A program made the position numbers and the translations under genes. A stretch of 64,000 bases of DNA from assembly GCA_025716815.1 (NCBI GenBank), contig JAIXMN010000002.1:1736001-1800000 (forward strand), read 5' to 3'. Each line of letters begins with the position of its first letter. Within the stretch, counting starts at the first letter, position 1. The notes under the pieces are model-generated. The model was not told the DNA's origin and did not search any database. It worked only from the letters and a program-made list of their open reading frames with translations. The DNA comes from Dichotomocladium elegans (lineage: Eukaryota > Mucoromycota > Mucoromycetes > Mucorales > Lichtheimiaceae). Shown one piece after another: positions 45,301 to 55,770 of this stretch.

Positions 45301-46337
45301 AACATTTTGTAAATCCCTCACAAGAACCTGTTATCCGAAAAAGTGCATGTCAGTGTATCTATATAAAAAGGCAATTCGCATTAGAACACACTCACTGGTT
45401 CCTCTTCTTGATCGGACGACTCGGCACTCTCGCTATCACTCTCTATTCTTGGTATCAAATCATCGTTGGATATCACGAAATCAATCTTCCTTCGCTTAGA
45501 TGACGGCTTTCCATGCTCTCTTCGTTTCCCCCGGCCTGGCTTAGCCGTGCGAGAAAATAAAACCCGATCATCCTTTTCAACCTCATATTCGTATTTGTCA
45601 CCAAATACAACTACAAGAGATGTATCAGTATTACTTTGCATCATCATTGACGGCATACCTGCACATTTCTTCCGCCTTATCCTTACCCCGTTTGTTAGGC
45701 TGCAATTTTGAGCCCGGCTTCAGTTTTGTCATAAACAGCTCGGAAAACTTGAGTATCTTGTTCTTTTCGAACGCCGGAAACATATCTTTGATATTGACCT
45801 CCGCTGGTTCAGTGATCGAGTCAGGTGCAGGCAGCGGGAGCGGCAACTGCGGACTTGCTGCCTTCTTGTCTTCTTCCTCGTCGTCGTCCTCGTCATAATT
45901 GTCATTCACAAACCGTAGCCGAGAATGCTGATGCGCTTTTGTCTGGACAAAGCCCATGCCACGTTTGTAGTACTTTTCCCAGGCTGTCTGATCATCGGGC
46001 ACCGTCTCATTGAAATCGGAGTAGTCAATAGCGTCGGAAGCGTGCGCTGTGTTTGGTACCTGAGCCTGCTTTGACTCAGTTGTATCATCGTAATGATCCT
46101 CCTCATCAGACTGTGCGAGCCCGAACGTTTCCGCACTGAAAATCTTGGTGAAGACGCCGGAATCGACGTGCTGCAATGTCTCTCGCAATTCCTTTAAACG
46201 TCCCAAGAAGTTGTGTTCATTAATACTATTGCGCAGTTCTTGCTCAAATTGGTTAATTCCATACATACTTCATCAAGGTCTGTGTCTAGCCGCCCGTGCT
46301 CGTCGACATTGCCAAATAAGTAGCCTGCAAATGACAT
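42123..46337 (-). CDS. TAF1: TFIID subunit TAF1 (yeast Taf1/Taf111 type)
   Basis: This is the largest TFIID subunit, a scaffold for TBP and promoter binding in the nucleus. Start MSFAGYLFGNVDEHG at 46337, followed by an acidic TAND-like N-terminus (SDEEDHYDDTTE, VNDNYDEDDDEEEDKK). The next exons give VVFGDKYEYEVEKDDRVLFS, SVVARHMNRQLDDGDWLDAV IWD and PPNRFNLSNDKFYESHYTGR. The DUF3591 core is in the exon 44115-43126 (DTSPFMNFGNVEPGQTIPVL, LFIRSTYKGHAKYYIREIPA, FPEYSDIQIRQRLKEFLEF). The C-terminal part has a Lys/Arg helix and a zinc knuckle (RCGNCGERGHMRTNKNCP), then about 20 Ala residues from a GCN repeat (42265-42322) and a Pro-rich end. No bromodomain is seen, as in yeasts. At least ten introns; several small borders are approximate. 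Confidence 0.88.
42265..42322 (-). repeat. GCN trinucleotide repeat encoding polyalanine in TAF1
   Basis: On the plus strand this is GGCGGCGGC... changing to AGCAGCAGC..., giving an uninterrupted alanine run of about 20 residues just after the zinc knuckle. The switch from GCC to GCT codons suggests two expansions. Confidence 0.85.
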
Positions 46338-46483
46338 TGAGAGGAGCCCTTATTCAAGCAAAGTGCGTAGATAAAACTGAAGAGTGAGAAGGGGGGAACA
46401 AGCTGCTATTATTCGCTGCGATTGGACACTAATCTGGGATTGATTGCTGTTCCGCCACAGGCATCAAGGCTACTGCCTTCACT

Positions 46484-46600
46484 TCAAATTTCGTACACGA
46501 GATAAAAACAATGGCGTATAACATATGTATCAATCGGTAAAAAGATTTCGCATTCATTCATTAAAGTATGTTACTCCTTCATCACACAGTTCTTCCAACG
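46484..46600 (-). repeat. Terminal repeat (copy 3) downstream of second Fanzor remnant
   Basis: Read on the minus strand it has AATGCGAAATCTTTTTACC, TTATACGCCATTG and CTCGTGTACGAAATTTGAA, parallel to the middle and end of copy 1 but lacking the last AATAAAGTA. It lies directly after the hairpin block at 46600-46660. Confidence 0.6.
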
Positions 46601-46660
46601 GAAGAGGACTTACTCCTAAGGGCTGTAGTTATCCTGAGTGCGTCTGCGATAACTGACGCG
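46600..46660 (-). ncRNA. Second copy of candidate omega-RNA-like block
   Basis: The stem GCGTCAG-TTATCG-CAGACGC (46640-46659, minus reading) keeps the loop and all but one pair of the copy at 33077-33096. Downstream sequence ACAGCCCTT..AAGTCCTCTTCCGTTGGAAG keeps the TTCC-GTT-GGAA hairpin while the UUCG loop has become TTAGGAG. Retention of the stems in a dead element could be recent common origin rather than selection. Confidence 0.35.
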
Positions 46661-47159
46661 GAAAATGATTGGTCAGGCTGATGGCCGTCTCGATCGACAT
46701 GAGCATAGGCGAGCGCGGCCTTCCACGAGCTGCCGACGCTTGTGTGGTACTACATCTCTGAGACCTTGCTGGAATGATGCCATCTTCCCAAAGACCACGG
46801 AGGATATGATATATGTTAAGAGCCGCTTCCAGATCCGAATTCCATAACCTTTGTTGACGAACGTCTATGGAAACGTCAATATATTAAAAAGTTTTGGAAA
46901 AATATACACTTCTGTAGCCCTTCATGCCGCAGCAGGCCATGGCAGAGGATGACAGGATTGCTGGTTCGTTGACAGGGACAGGGACTAGGCACCATTTTGA
47001 GGGTAGTGAGAGACTCGTTACCGCAGGTGGGCAGCACTTGCTGGGTTTGTACTCGTCGATTAAACATGCATTGCAATCGTTCTTCTTCAACAGCCTCCAG
47101 AAGCCTACACCACGAATAGGCTCGTGATATCTGGCATTTGGCCCAGACCAACTTCCCAT
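46661..47159 (-). pseudogene. Degenerate Fanzor nuclease fragment (C-terminal third)
   Basis: Minus-strand frames hold GSWSGPNARYHEPIRGVGFW RLLKKNDCNACLIDEYKPSK, then after a frame change CCPTCGNESL (zinc-ribbon CxxC kept here, unlike copy 1) and NPVILCHGLLRHEG. Further on, in another frame, LWNSDLEAALN with HILRGLWEDGIIPARSQR corresponds to the NRD motif with the Arg changed to Ser. The RuvC-I half is absent. It sits in the intergenic space between the divergent TAF1 and Swi1-like genes. Confidence 0.68.
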
Positions 47160-47403
47160 CAGGTTGTCATCTTCCTTCTCCCTGCACTTATCCGGTATAA
47201 CTGCCGCTGGCGCCTTTCGCTTGCTTCATACCGCCATTATGCACCAGAGTGCCTCTGCTGTTGCCTCGTGCTTTGTCTCTGCTGTGCATCACCGCTGTTT
47301 CCAGTGTGCTCTTGCCATTGTATCTGGCATTGCCTGTCCTTGCATCTGCTCCAGGCGCACCACACAATCTCTCCGCCATGGTTATTGCCATGTGCTACCC
47401 AGA

Positions 47404-47485
47404 ATACGACAATTCCATATAATTTCATGCGACGTTTTTTTTTTTTTTTGTATTTTGAACGAAATTTATTTTGGAAAATATAGTA
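47404..47485 (+). repeat. Partial terminal repeat (copy 4), opposite orientation
   Basis: ATACGACAATTCCATATAAT, then TTCATGCGACG, a T run, TTGTATTTTGAACGAAATTT and ATTTTGGAAAATATAGTA match the second half of copy 1. It is on the plus strand, 240 bp from the minus-strand Fanzor fragment, so it is a separate insertion or the far end of an inverted pair. Confidence 0.6.
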
Positions 47486-48036
47486 CGTCTGACCGGCGCA
47501 GGTCTTCGAATAAATCAAGAGGTTAGAAGAAAGGCCAGTGTAGGTGGTTCAGCAAATGCTTTTGAGTGTTTTCTGGATTACCCTCTTTGGCTTCTATATT
47601 TCTCTTTAGTGAGTATTTATTCAAGACAGAGATCAGGCTGACTTGATTAGCAGACTTCAGTTGTATACGCGCGCGCGAGAGAGAGAGAGAAAGAGACAGG
47701 ATTTAGCCACTCTCTAGTACTCCGCCAATTTGATTCTTGTTGCCCTTTTTCTTTCAAGGCACACGTACACATCCAGATTTGCAAGACGGTAAAAGCCACT
47801 TGCCCTAGCCGATCTAGATTCTGGACTAGTATACTCTCCTCTTAAGAAAGTAAAAATTTCACGGTAAGAAGATTAGTCTTCTTCAGACATCGACACGCGC
47901 GAGGAAAACGAACAGGAGTTTTGTGCTTGTAATGAAAAGGCACTGTTAAGCTGACACAGAGTGCGGTTGCACCTTTTTACCTTTTTATGCTATTACAACT
48001 ACACTAGAACATACGCGCTTCACGACAAGCTATCCC
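47486..48036. promoter_or_regulatory. Upstream region of Swi1-like gene
   Basis: About 550 bp with a (GC)n/(GA)n tract at 47670-47695 and AT-rich leader. No gene. The promoter of the Swi1-like gene must lie here, since transposon debris occupies the other side. Confidence 0.35.
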
Positions 48037-51000
48037 ATGGATCCTAAATTCTTCTCGAATGCTCAGCAGGGCATTCCCATGACAGCCCAACAAGCAGCAG
48101 CCAATGCACGTATGATGATGGCACTTCAACAACAGCAACAGCAACAGCAGTCGCAACCCAACGATCCATCTATACAGCAATATAATGCTATGGCTGGAGC
48201 AGCAGCGATGGGTAATATGAACTTCGGAGGGGCTCCAAATCTCGGTTCGATGGCGTTTGGACAAGGCGACATGACGACCTTTGATCAGTCTGGTTTCATG
48301 TTTATAAACCCAATGTCTGCACAGCAGCAACAGTTCATGGGGCAGACATATCAATCACAGGCAGGCGTACATATGGGACAGCTTGCGACTCAGCAACAGA
48401 TGCAGCAGCAGCAGCAACAGCAGCAGCAGCCTTCGTCACAGCACCCTCAGTCTTCTATATATACACCACAGGCAAACATGGCACCATTTCCTGTTAATGC
48501 GGCTAATGGAGGAGGTAAAAGTCACTTTGCTACAAGGAATGATGCTTTAATCAATTGCGCATACACTAGAAAGCTCATCGAACAAAATGGGTTTACTAGT
48601 AGCGCTCCAACAACAAAATCGAGGATTATATCAGGGAAATGACAGTATGATGTCTCCCAATACGCCCCAGAGCATCTTATTTCAGCAGCAGCAAGCCGCA
48701 GCGATGATGAATAGAAGTAAGAAACGAAAAGGATTATAAGTAGAAAGAACTAACGAGGTATATATAGTCAAGCAGTCGCCTACTCAGTCGCCTGCCTTGA
48801 ATAGCCCTCATTTTCAAGGATCGCCGGTTGCCGCTAATAGCCCACATGTGGGAGGTGGGCGAATGCCAACAGACTATGCTGGTAAGTAGCACGTATCAAG
48901 GACTTGAAAATTTAATCTGTGCCAAAGACTCATGTTAGCAGTATCGTCTCCTATGGTCGGGTCCATGTCTTCTCCCGTACAGGGTCAGATGCCAGGCGTA
49001 GGTCCAGGCATGGTAAGAAACAACAGAGGGTGCTGCATCTAGATAGATCGAGACGCAGGCTAATGAATGATAACAGAACCGTGTTATACCATCTCAATCA
49101 ATTGGACGATATATGCAGCATATGAGTGCGACCCAGCAAGTAATGATGCAAGGCACCATGCAAGCAATGTCTTCCCCCATGTCCAATGCAAGCCGTCAAA
49201 TATCTTCACAGGCACAACCGCCACCTCAGGTACCGACAATACTGAATCTACTCAATCCCTATTGCGATGTCCGACACTGATTATTACTATTAGCACAATG
49301 TTGGCCAAGCGGAACAAACAAAAGACAACCAATCCAATAACAGCACGCCAAATTTCCCTCAACAATCACCAATGCAGAAAAACGCGGTATCCCCTGCTCC
49401 ACACCGCTCAGTAACACCTGGCAGTACAACATCTACTCCCCTCCAACAACATCGACAAGCCGAAGTAGCAGCACAGCAGCAACAACAACAGCAACAGCCT
49501 CCGCAGCAGCAGCATTCATTCAAGGCTAATTCACCTAATACAACAATAGAGGTACCGAACCATCATGGCCGCCCCCCACCGCAAACGCCGCGCGATGCAG
49601 CTCCCAAGACAGAGACGCCGTCACCAAAACCATCTCCAGTCGTAAAGAACGAGCAGGTCAATTCTCCGAGCACGGCTATAAATGAAAAAGGCCCTGTACA
49701 GTCACAACTAACAACATACGTGCCCAAAACACGCACTGTCGATACATATGGTGGTGTTGATTTAAAATACTTTGACAAGTTTGACCTCAAACCTTTGGTG
49801 CCTCATTTCGCCGAGCTAGGTGAGAAAAAGGGAGGGGGAAGTTTGCATAAAGTGTATGCCACATGGCTGACACTGGAATTCTAGGTGTTGTAGACATACA
49901 CGCTCTGATTATGTCCTTGAAATCTGAGATGAAAATGGAAGTTGCAAATGCGCTTAACATACTCACGGTGGTCACAGCCCAAAACAATCTTGCCATGGGT
50001 CACTGCGAAGATCTCCTGGATGTTCTCCTGGATTACATGGAGAGAGATATCTTTGGCACAAACTCGAGGTTTGAGCTTAACGGCATACCCAAGAATGCAA
50101 GCTATATGGCTGCTTCGACAGAACACGATCTTACCTACGCAGAACTCTTTGACATGTCACTTGATGAGATGAAGAGTCTGATACCCACATTAGAGGGATC
50201 GACATCAGATCTGTGGCTCTCACTCCGGGAACGGTGCCTTTGCATCTTCAACATATTCCGGAATATATCGTTTATGCCTGATAATGTAGAGTACCTTGCT
50301 CGACATGACCGATTCGTTACACTACTCGCACGAATTATGGACAGCACACGGCATGCAGAATCAACAGAGGGAAAAGACACATCCGGGCGCGAGGCATGGT
50401 TTGTCGGTGTGCGGCGGATGGATACATTAGATTTCCGCAAAAGTATATTACTTATATTCTCGAACATCGCCATGCAACTACACATTCGTCACACCGACAT
50501 GGGAAGCACTTTTATCCGGCTGACGCGCGACTTTTTGGCGAGCGGCCCGGACACCTACTATGCACTATTAGCAGCAGAGACGTGGGCAAAAGTTGCTGTG
50601 AACTATGAAAATCGGAAACTGTTTTCCGCACTAGTCGAAAAGACTTCAGTAGCCTGTCTACAGGACATTTGGATTGAGCTCGCATCCCTGATACGGCGCG
50701 AGTTCTTCAAACTTGATGGCAAGGTGACATTCAACTTGACTTCGAGTCAGCTTGCAACGCTCGAATTCACGATCATGGGCATGTACAGCATCGTTGGAAT
50801 CCTAAATGAATTGCCCGAAGAACGACAGCTGCGAGAACAACTGTTCCAGAGTGATCGCACTGTAGCGATGATGATTCTTAGACTCTGCGTTTCTCTCGGC
50901 GAGTCAGGCGTACCAAATTTTAATGTAGCTACCAAGCGCGGCATGGAACTCGTCCGTAACTTTGTATGTGGGTCTTTACCGATGGGTGGACGACAGGGCG

Positions 51001-51209
51001 AGGTTGAAAGCAAAACAGATGACAATGCCGAAGGTGCCACTGAGGAGAACGTGATTAAGGCTGCACATCGCATGCTGGATATGAGTGCGGTGCGTCACAT
51101 GCTCATGATGGCCATGCTTCGACCACACGCGGATGCCATGATGCTTCGGGACCTCTCTGACTTGGTCACGCTGATTGACGGGGATAACGTGGATTCATTT
51201 GTAGCATAA
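48037..51209 (+). CDS. SWI/SNF complex subunit, Swi1/Sol1/BAF250 C-terminal type
   Basis: A multi-exon gene. The N-terminal half is Gln/Asn/Pro/Met-rich (MTAQQAAANARMMMALQQ, several Q runs), typical of a disordered co-activator. Exons join through ESSSNKMGLLVALQQQNRGL, NDSMMSPNTPQSIL, QSPTQSPALNSPHFQGSPVA and NRVIPSQSIGRYMQHM. The conserved part begins TVDTYGGVDLKYFDKFDLKP and, after a small intron at about 49820-49884, continues as VVDIHALIMSLKSEMKMEVA NALNILTVVTA. The long last exon is an all-helical armadillo-like domain (LWLSLRERCLCIFNIFRNIS F, KSILLIFSNIAMQLHIRHTD) matching the BAF250/Swi1 C-terminal domain. An ARID DNA-binding domain, normally placed between these halves, is not visible. 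Chromatin remodelling in the nucleus is the inferred role. Confidence 0.78.
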
Positions 51210-51363
51210 CAATGCCTGCCTTCCTTACATTATATATATAAAGAGCTTTCATCACCACCACATCTATTCTGGGAAATAGGCTGTCAATGCTCATTCTTTC
51301 ATTCTTCACTTTTTGTGTGACCGCGTGCCTCTTCCCTTTCTAGCTATTTTCAGACCATACCGA

Positions 51364-54300
51364 ATGGCCCGAACTCCACATACATCGCCCGTGGATGATG
51401 GAGCCGAGGACGATCCCGATGTCCTTTTCATTCAGACAAGCGTTGTAGACATACGCGGCATTGAATTACGAACGAGGTAATCGATCGTTACATGTTATGT
51501 GTGCGTGTATATGCGCGCAGGACAAGCTGCGGGAGACGGGAAAATCGCTCACATCCAGTATAGGGCGCGCATCGAAGCTCAGAAGCAGGAACTACGTTCC
51601 ATGGTCGGGTAAGCATCAGCAGCATAACTGCCTACCGGCCCTTTTTTTGTTTTTAAAATTCTCATTCTAATTATCCAAAAGCGAACAGTATCTTGATCTC
51701 ATTTCCGCCGCGGACGCCATCATTTCTATGAATAAAAATGCCCATGCAGTCCAGGAAAAACTCGATAGTATGCAAGCGGCCTGCAATGTCTCGGCCATCA
51801 AAAGACAGGCTGCAAAGGCAAGATCGGACAAGGAAGAGGAAGGACAGGGTAAAAACAAAAAAGATAATGCAAAGGTATTTGGAGAGTGGACAACTGATTC
51901 AGCAATGATATATGGACATAGATCAGCAACGGCGGCACCTCTATGCGCTTGCTTCGCTTATCAAGTCCCTGGCGGATGTTCCTGAGCAGGCAAGTCTATA
52001 TTCATCTTCTATTGCGCCATCGTTATTCCATCTCAAGAATGAAATAAATCTATAGATCTGGCATGCGCTCGAGAACCATCGATATTTCCATGCTGCTCGG
52101 TTGTATGCCATTGCAGAACGCGTACATGCCACAGATATGTCGTTTGTCAATGTTCAGGTACTTCATGTTGGATACTATGAAAGGCAAAATCAAGGATTAA
52201 TCCGAAGACTCTGGTGGCTAGGCTGCATTTCCAGTGGTACAACGCCAATGGGATGCTGTGAGTTTCTTCCTACCTCAGATCATCCAGAAATCATCTGCAT
52301 ACATGCGTGTACCGGATCAAACATCAGAGGTTTGTCTGAGAATGATGGATGATAAGATGTGTGTGTGTGTGTGTTGTGCAGGTGGATGACTTAGTGCATA
52401 CAATGGTAGAGCGTCGCAGAGATTCTTCTTTGTCTTATGCTATTGGACGGCCAGACCTACCTGGGAACAATCGATCGTTTGCTCACAGCAAGGAAGGAAG
52501 CAATACACGATGTTGTTGTAAGCGGTGAGCATCGGCTCGCCTATCAGCTAAAAGAGATTATCCATATCGTCCAGCGCACTCTCATCCATGTGTACGAAAT
52601 CTATATCCATTCCTATTTGCTCGCGGACTATGTGAAGCAGCTCGAGGAAAACTTTATGGTGGGATCTTTGAACGGTCCTGCCATCACCCGTGTGTTTGCA
52701 CCGAGCACCAATGTACACTTGCTAATGCGATATCTACCTGAGAATGTCCAGAATTATACTCCCCGCCTGGAGGTCGGTGATGACCTGCTTCCGGATGACG
52801 TCAAGCAGTTTGCACAGACATGGATTCAGAACGTTGAAGAACTACTAGAAGACCGACTCGAGGGCATGCTCGAACAGGTAGATACTCATGAGAAACTTAT
52901 TCAAGCTCGATCTCGTGTCTGGGACATACTCCAGGCGACCGAATCAAGTCACCGCCGAAGCGGAATGGTTTTGGAGACTCAGCCCGTTTCTTGGAAAGAG
53001 GTATTATCTTCGCGTGATGTGGGAAATGGGAGTGCTTTTATCTCATTTTTTCTCTTCTTTTCTTTACTATATCTGACAGACTTGCCAAGGTCTACTTGAT
53101 AAGACTTATTCGCTCTGGGACAACTTATTTCGGGGCCCTTTCAACAACCATGCAAAGAAACTTGTCGATCATGCTTGTCGATCACTGGCAGACCAACCTC
53201 AAAGTGTAGTCTGGAAATATGTTCGATCAAAGAGTAAGGAATATAGATTGCTATTAGGGACGAGAGGATATAATGATATATTGATATTTTACAAGGTTTC
53301 AGTCTGAACTCTTTAAATAGTACAACCCTTCCGTTGCCGGGCTCATCTGCTCCACAAATCATTCAGTCGTTTGCAAAGTCGCTTGCAGAGGCCTCCCAAG
53401 GCCGACAGCAGTTTATTCAGGATGCGCAAGCTGCCTTCGATGATGCTCTGTGCATAATGCGCACCGATATAGAACACCACTTTTTGTATAGCGAAAGGCC
53501 ATCTTTCCAGAGCAATACGTGAGTGATGTGTGTGTTCCTGGAATTCGTGTATTTACTTAAAACTTGCGCAGCGACACAGGAATGATCAAGGAATATTTCC
53601 AAGTCACGTGCGCAAAGGCTATATCAGAGTATGCGCAAGGGCTACGAAAACTACTTGATGACTTGCGGAACATGAGAGATGATAAAGCAGGCAAGTTAGA
53701 AAGTCTAACAAGGTGAACTGGTATGCAACTCATTACTAACAAGCAAACTTAGCGGATGATATGGGTATCTTGATTGGCCGTTTAGCACACGCTATTGGCA
53801 TCTCATCCAAGGAGATGCCCCGTATATTGACCTTGCAAAAGCCAGCAAGCCATAGCGCTCTAGAACTTCGAAGCGGAGCTGATAAGGGTCAGAGTGGTTG
53901 ATCTAGATTCTGCATTAAAAATTCTAACTGTTTCTATTCCAAATAGATCCGAAGTATAAACAACTACAGGCAGACTTCTTAGAAACGTTCCATGACGGCC
54001 ATGATGCATGGATAGAGAGTGTGGCCAAAAGTTTTGCTCGGAAGCTATCGAGAGGACTTCTAGAAACCCGATGGGACGATCAGTGCCCTGCAGTAAATTT
54101 GTGGAGCGGTAAAACAAGGCGTATGCGAGAAGCGCGTAACGCTATAGTGTACTAACGTTCTTTTTCTTGATCTTAGACACAGGTGATGAGCTGCAGCTGC
54201 CTATCCAAGCAACAAATACAATAGAACTAGCAATATATCATGTATGCCAAGAGCTGCAACGTGTGAACAGTAGCTTATTGGACAAGGTAAATTCTCGAGA

Positions 54301-54902
54301 ATCTACACATCCTTAAGCATTCGCTTATCGAGATGCAGGCTATTGTGCAAAAACTCCGTCAGCAACTTGGCCAGTCGGTGATCAACGCCTTCCTGAATTT
54401 CAATGTTGAAATATCTGAAAAGGGGGCAATTCAGCTTGTGTTTGACATGCAATTTGTCAACGTGGTCCTGCATGACGGGGTGCTGTCTGAGTCAATGCGC
54501 CAATGCATCAATAAGATCAAAGAGTTTGTAAGAAACGCGCTCCAGATAGAAAATCGATTTTCGTATGGCAAAACTCAACGACATGATCTATAGATTGATC
54601 CGATCAACTGGGCAACTCTTGAACCCCATCTTCTGCCGCGTGTGGAACGCTTTTGCTTAAAACAAAGCTTGATTTTGGGGCCCTTGACACGGCCAACTCG
54701 CGAAGTGTATGAACGGTAAGATCGAAGAAGATATACAAATTGTAGGCAAGAAAAGTAAAATTGTATATGTTTGATCTGCAATAATAATAGGACACGCAAG
54801 GCAACCCCCTGCCCAAATCAGCAGCACAATGTTCTTCCGCTCGCACCCCAAGCAGCTCGGTTCACTCTGCTGCCTATTGGACACTTAACCACTCGTGCGT
54901 AA
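51364..54902 (+). CDS. COG1: Conserved oligomeric Golgi complex subunit 1
   Basis: COG1 links the two lobes of the COG tether, which recycles glycosylation enzymes within the Golgi. First exons: 51364-51476, 51564-51608, 51682-51848, 51922-51989, 52056-52157, 52222-52329, then 52410 onward; five or more further exons follow. The N-terminus VVDIRGIELRTR+ARIEAQK QELRSMVG+EQYLDLISAAD AI is the COG1/Vps51 signature. Other landmarks are ALENHRYFHAARLYAIAER, AAFPVVQRQWDAVSFFLPQI, SVAEILLCLMLLDGQTYLGT, LKEIIHIVQRTLIHVYEIY, and near the end QKLRQQLGQSVINAFLNFNV and NWATLEPHLLPRVERF. The intron at 51990-52055 is a textbook GC-AG intron (CAG/gcaagt...tatag). The start ATG at 51364 lies 155 bp after the Swi1-like stop, same strand, an unusually tight spacing for two separate genes. 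Confidence 0.88.
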
Positions 54903-55084
54903 GGCATATCACTTCCTTCCCATCGCCTCAGACAACCATTAAATGTCTGGACTGGTTAAAGCTTTGACTAGATGTGTATGAAATACATGAGGCAATTGTT
55001 AATATATAAAAGCGGATATTCTTGCGTCCCGCCGGGGATAGCGGCAACATACTCCAGCTCATTTCTTTTATCCTCAAGAAGGTC

Positions 55085-55345
55085 ATGGTCAGAGAGATTG
55101 TCCTTTGTATTGCTTTGTTTGCCTTTGGAGCGGTCTCCGCCGCATCCCTCCCTGTCTCGCTAAGCCAGCATGAACGCAAGTTATCTTGTCTTTTATCTTT
55201 TGACCATGATCATTGTTAACCTTCTTTTTTTTTTTGCTTGAACGCAGTGTGCAGCCAGAACCTTGTATGTAGAGAACCATTTTACTGCCGTCGACAACCG
55301 GGCGCGACGTATGGCTACTGCGAAGATCGGGATCATACCAGCTAG
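55085..55345 (+). CDS. Small Cys-rich secreted peptide (62 aa precursor)
   Basis: Exons 55085-55175 and 55248-55345. Residues 1-20 (MVREIVLCIALFAFGAVSAA) are a clear signal peptide with an A-x-A type end. The mature part begins SLPVSLSQHE and, across the intron, reads LCSQNLVCREPFYCRRQPG ATYGYCEDRDHTS: four cysteines spaced C-5-C-5-C-10-C with the YGYC end seen in small knotted peptides. The intron uses a GC donor (GAAC/gcaagt, acceptor acgcag). A GT donor five bases on gives a shorter, Cys-poor tail. The role is unknown: effector, signalling or cell-wall peptide. The neighbouring chitin deacetylase is convergent. Confidence 0.6.
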
Positions 55346-55770
55346 GCATTTCCGACCATTCTCCTCCGAGCATCCCCCATCGAATGCATGTCGGGATCGA
55401 ATCAACGATAGCGCTCTATGTACGCTTCATAATAAATGCTGGCTACGATAAGAAGAAAAGAATTAGACTTTGATGACAGAAAAGGATGAAGGTGTATTTC
55501 ATGACGGTGATAACTGCTTTTGCCTGCCGAAGCAGTTCAAGGGGAGAGTCAAGATGTTGATCCATTTTTTTTTAAAAAAAAAAAAAAGTGTATAGCTACT
55601 TTTATACATTATGACACAACTTAACTCCACCAGATACATTCACTCCTTTGTCACACAGTTCAGAAGAATTCGTATCTGCTCATGTAGTCGCTATTCTTTG
55701 TGAAGAATGAGAAATAGCCGAGAGGGGGGTTTTTTAAACGATACATCCTGAGTTTACTCAGTTAAAGTGC
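55346..55770. other. Convergent 3' region, no gene
   Basis: About 425 bp holding the 3' UTRs of the secreted peptide and the chitin deacetylase, with an inverted T/A run at 55564-55587 that could form an A:T hairpin. Confidence 0.4.

Noticed and set aside
47164..47526. 120-codon frames in the CT-rich segments near 47.2 and 59.5 kb
   Set aside because: Composition-driven (Ser/Cys/Leu-rich) with no domain. Treated as element or spacer sequence.
51461..51670. Apparent frameshift early in COG1
   Set aside because: It disappears if the intron acceptor is taken at 51563 (gtatag), which joins IELRTR to ARIEAQKQELRSMVG in frame.
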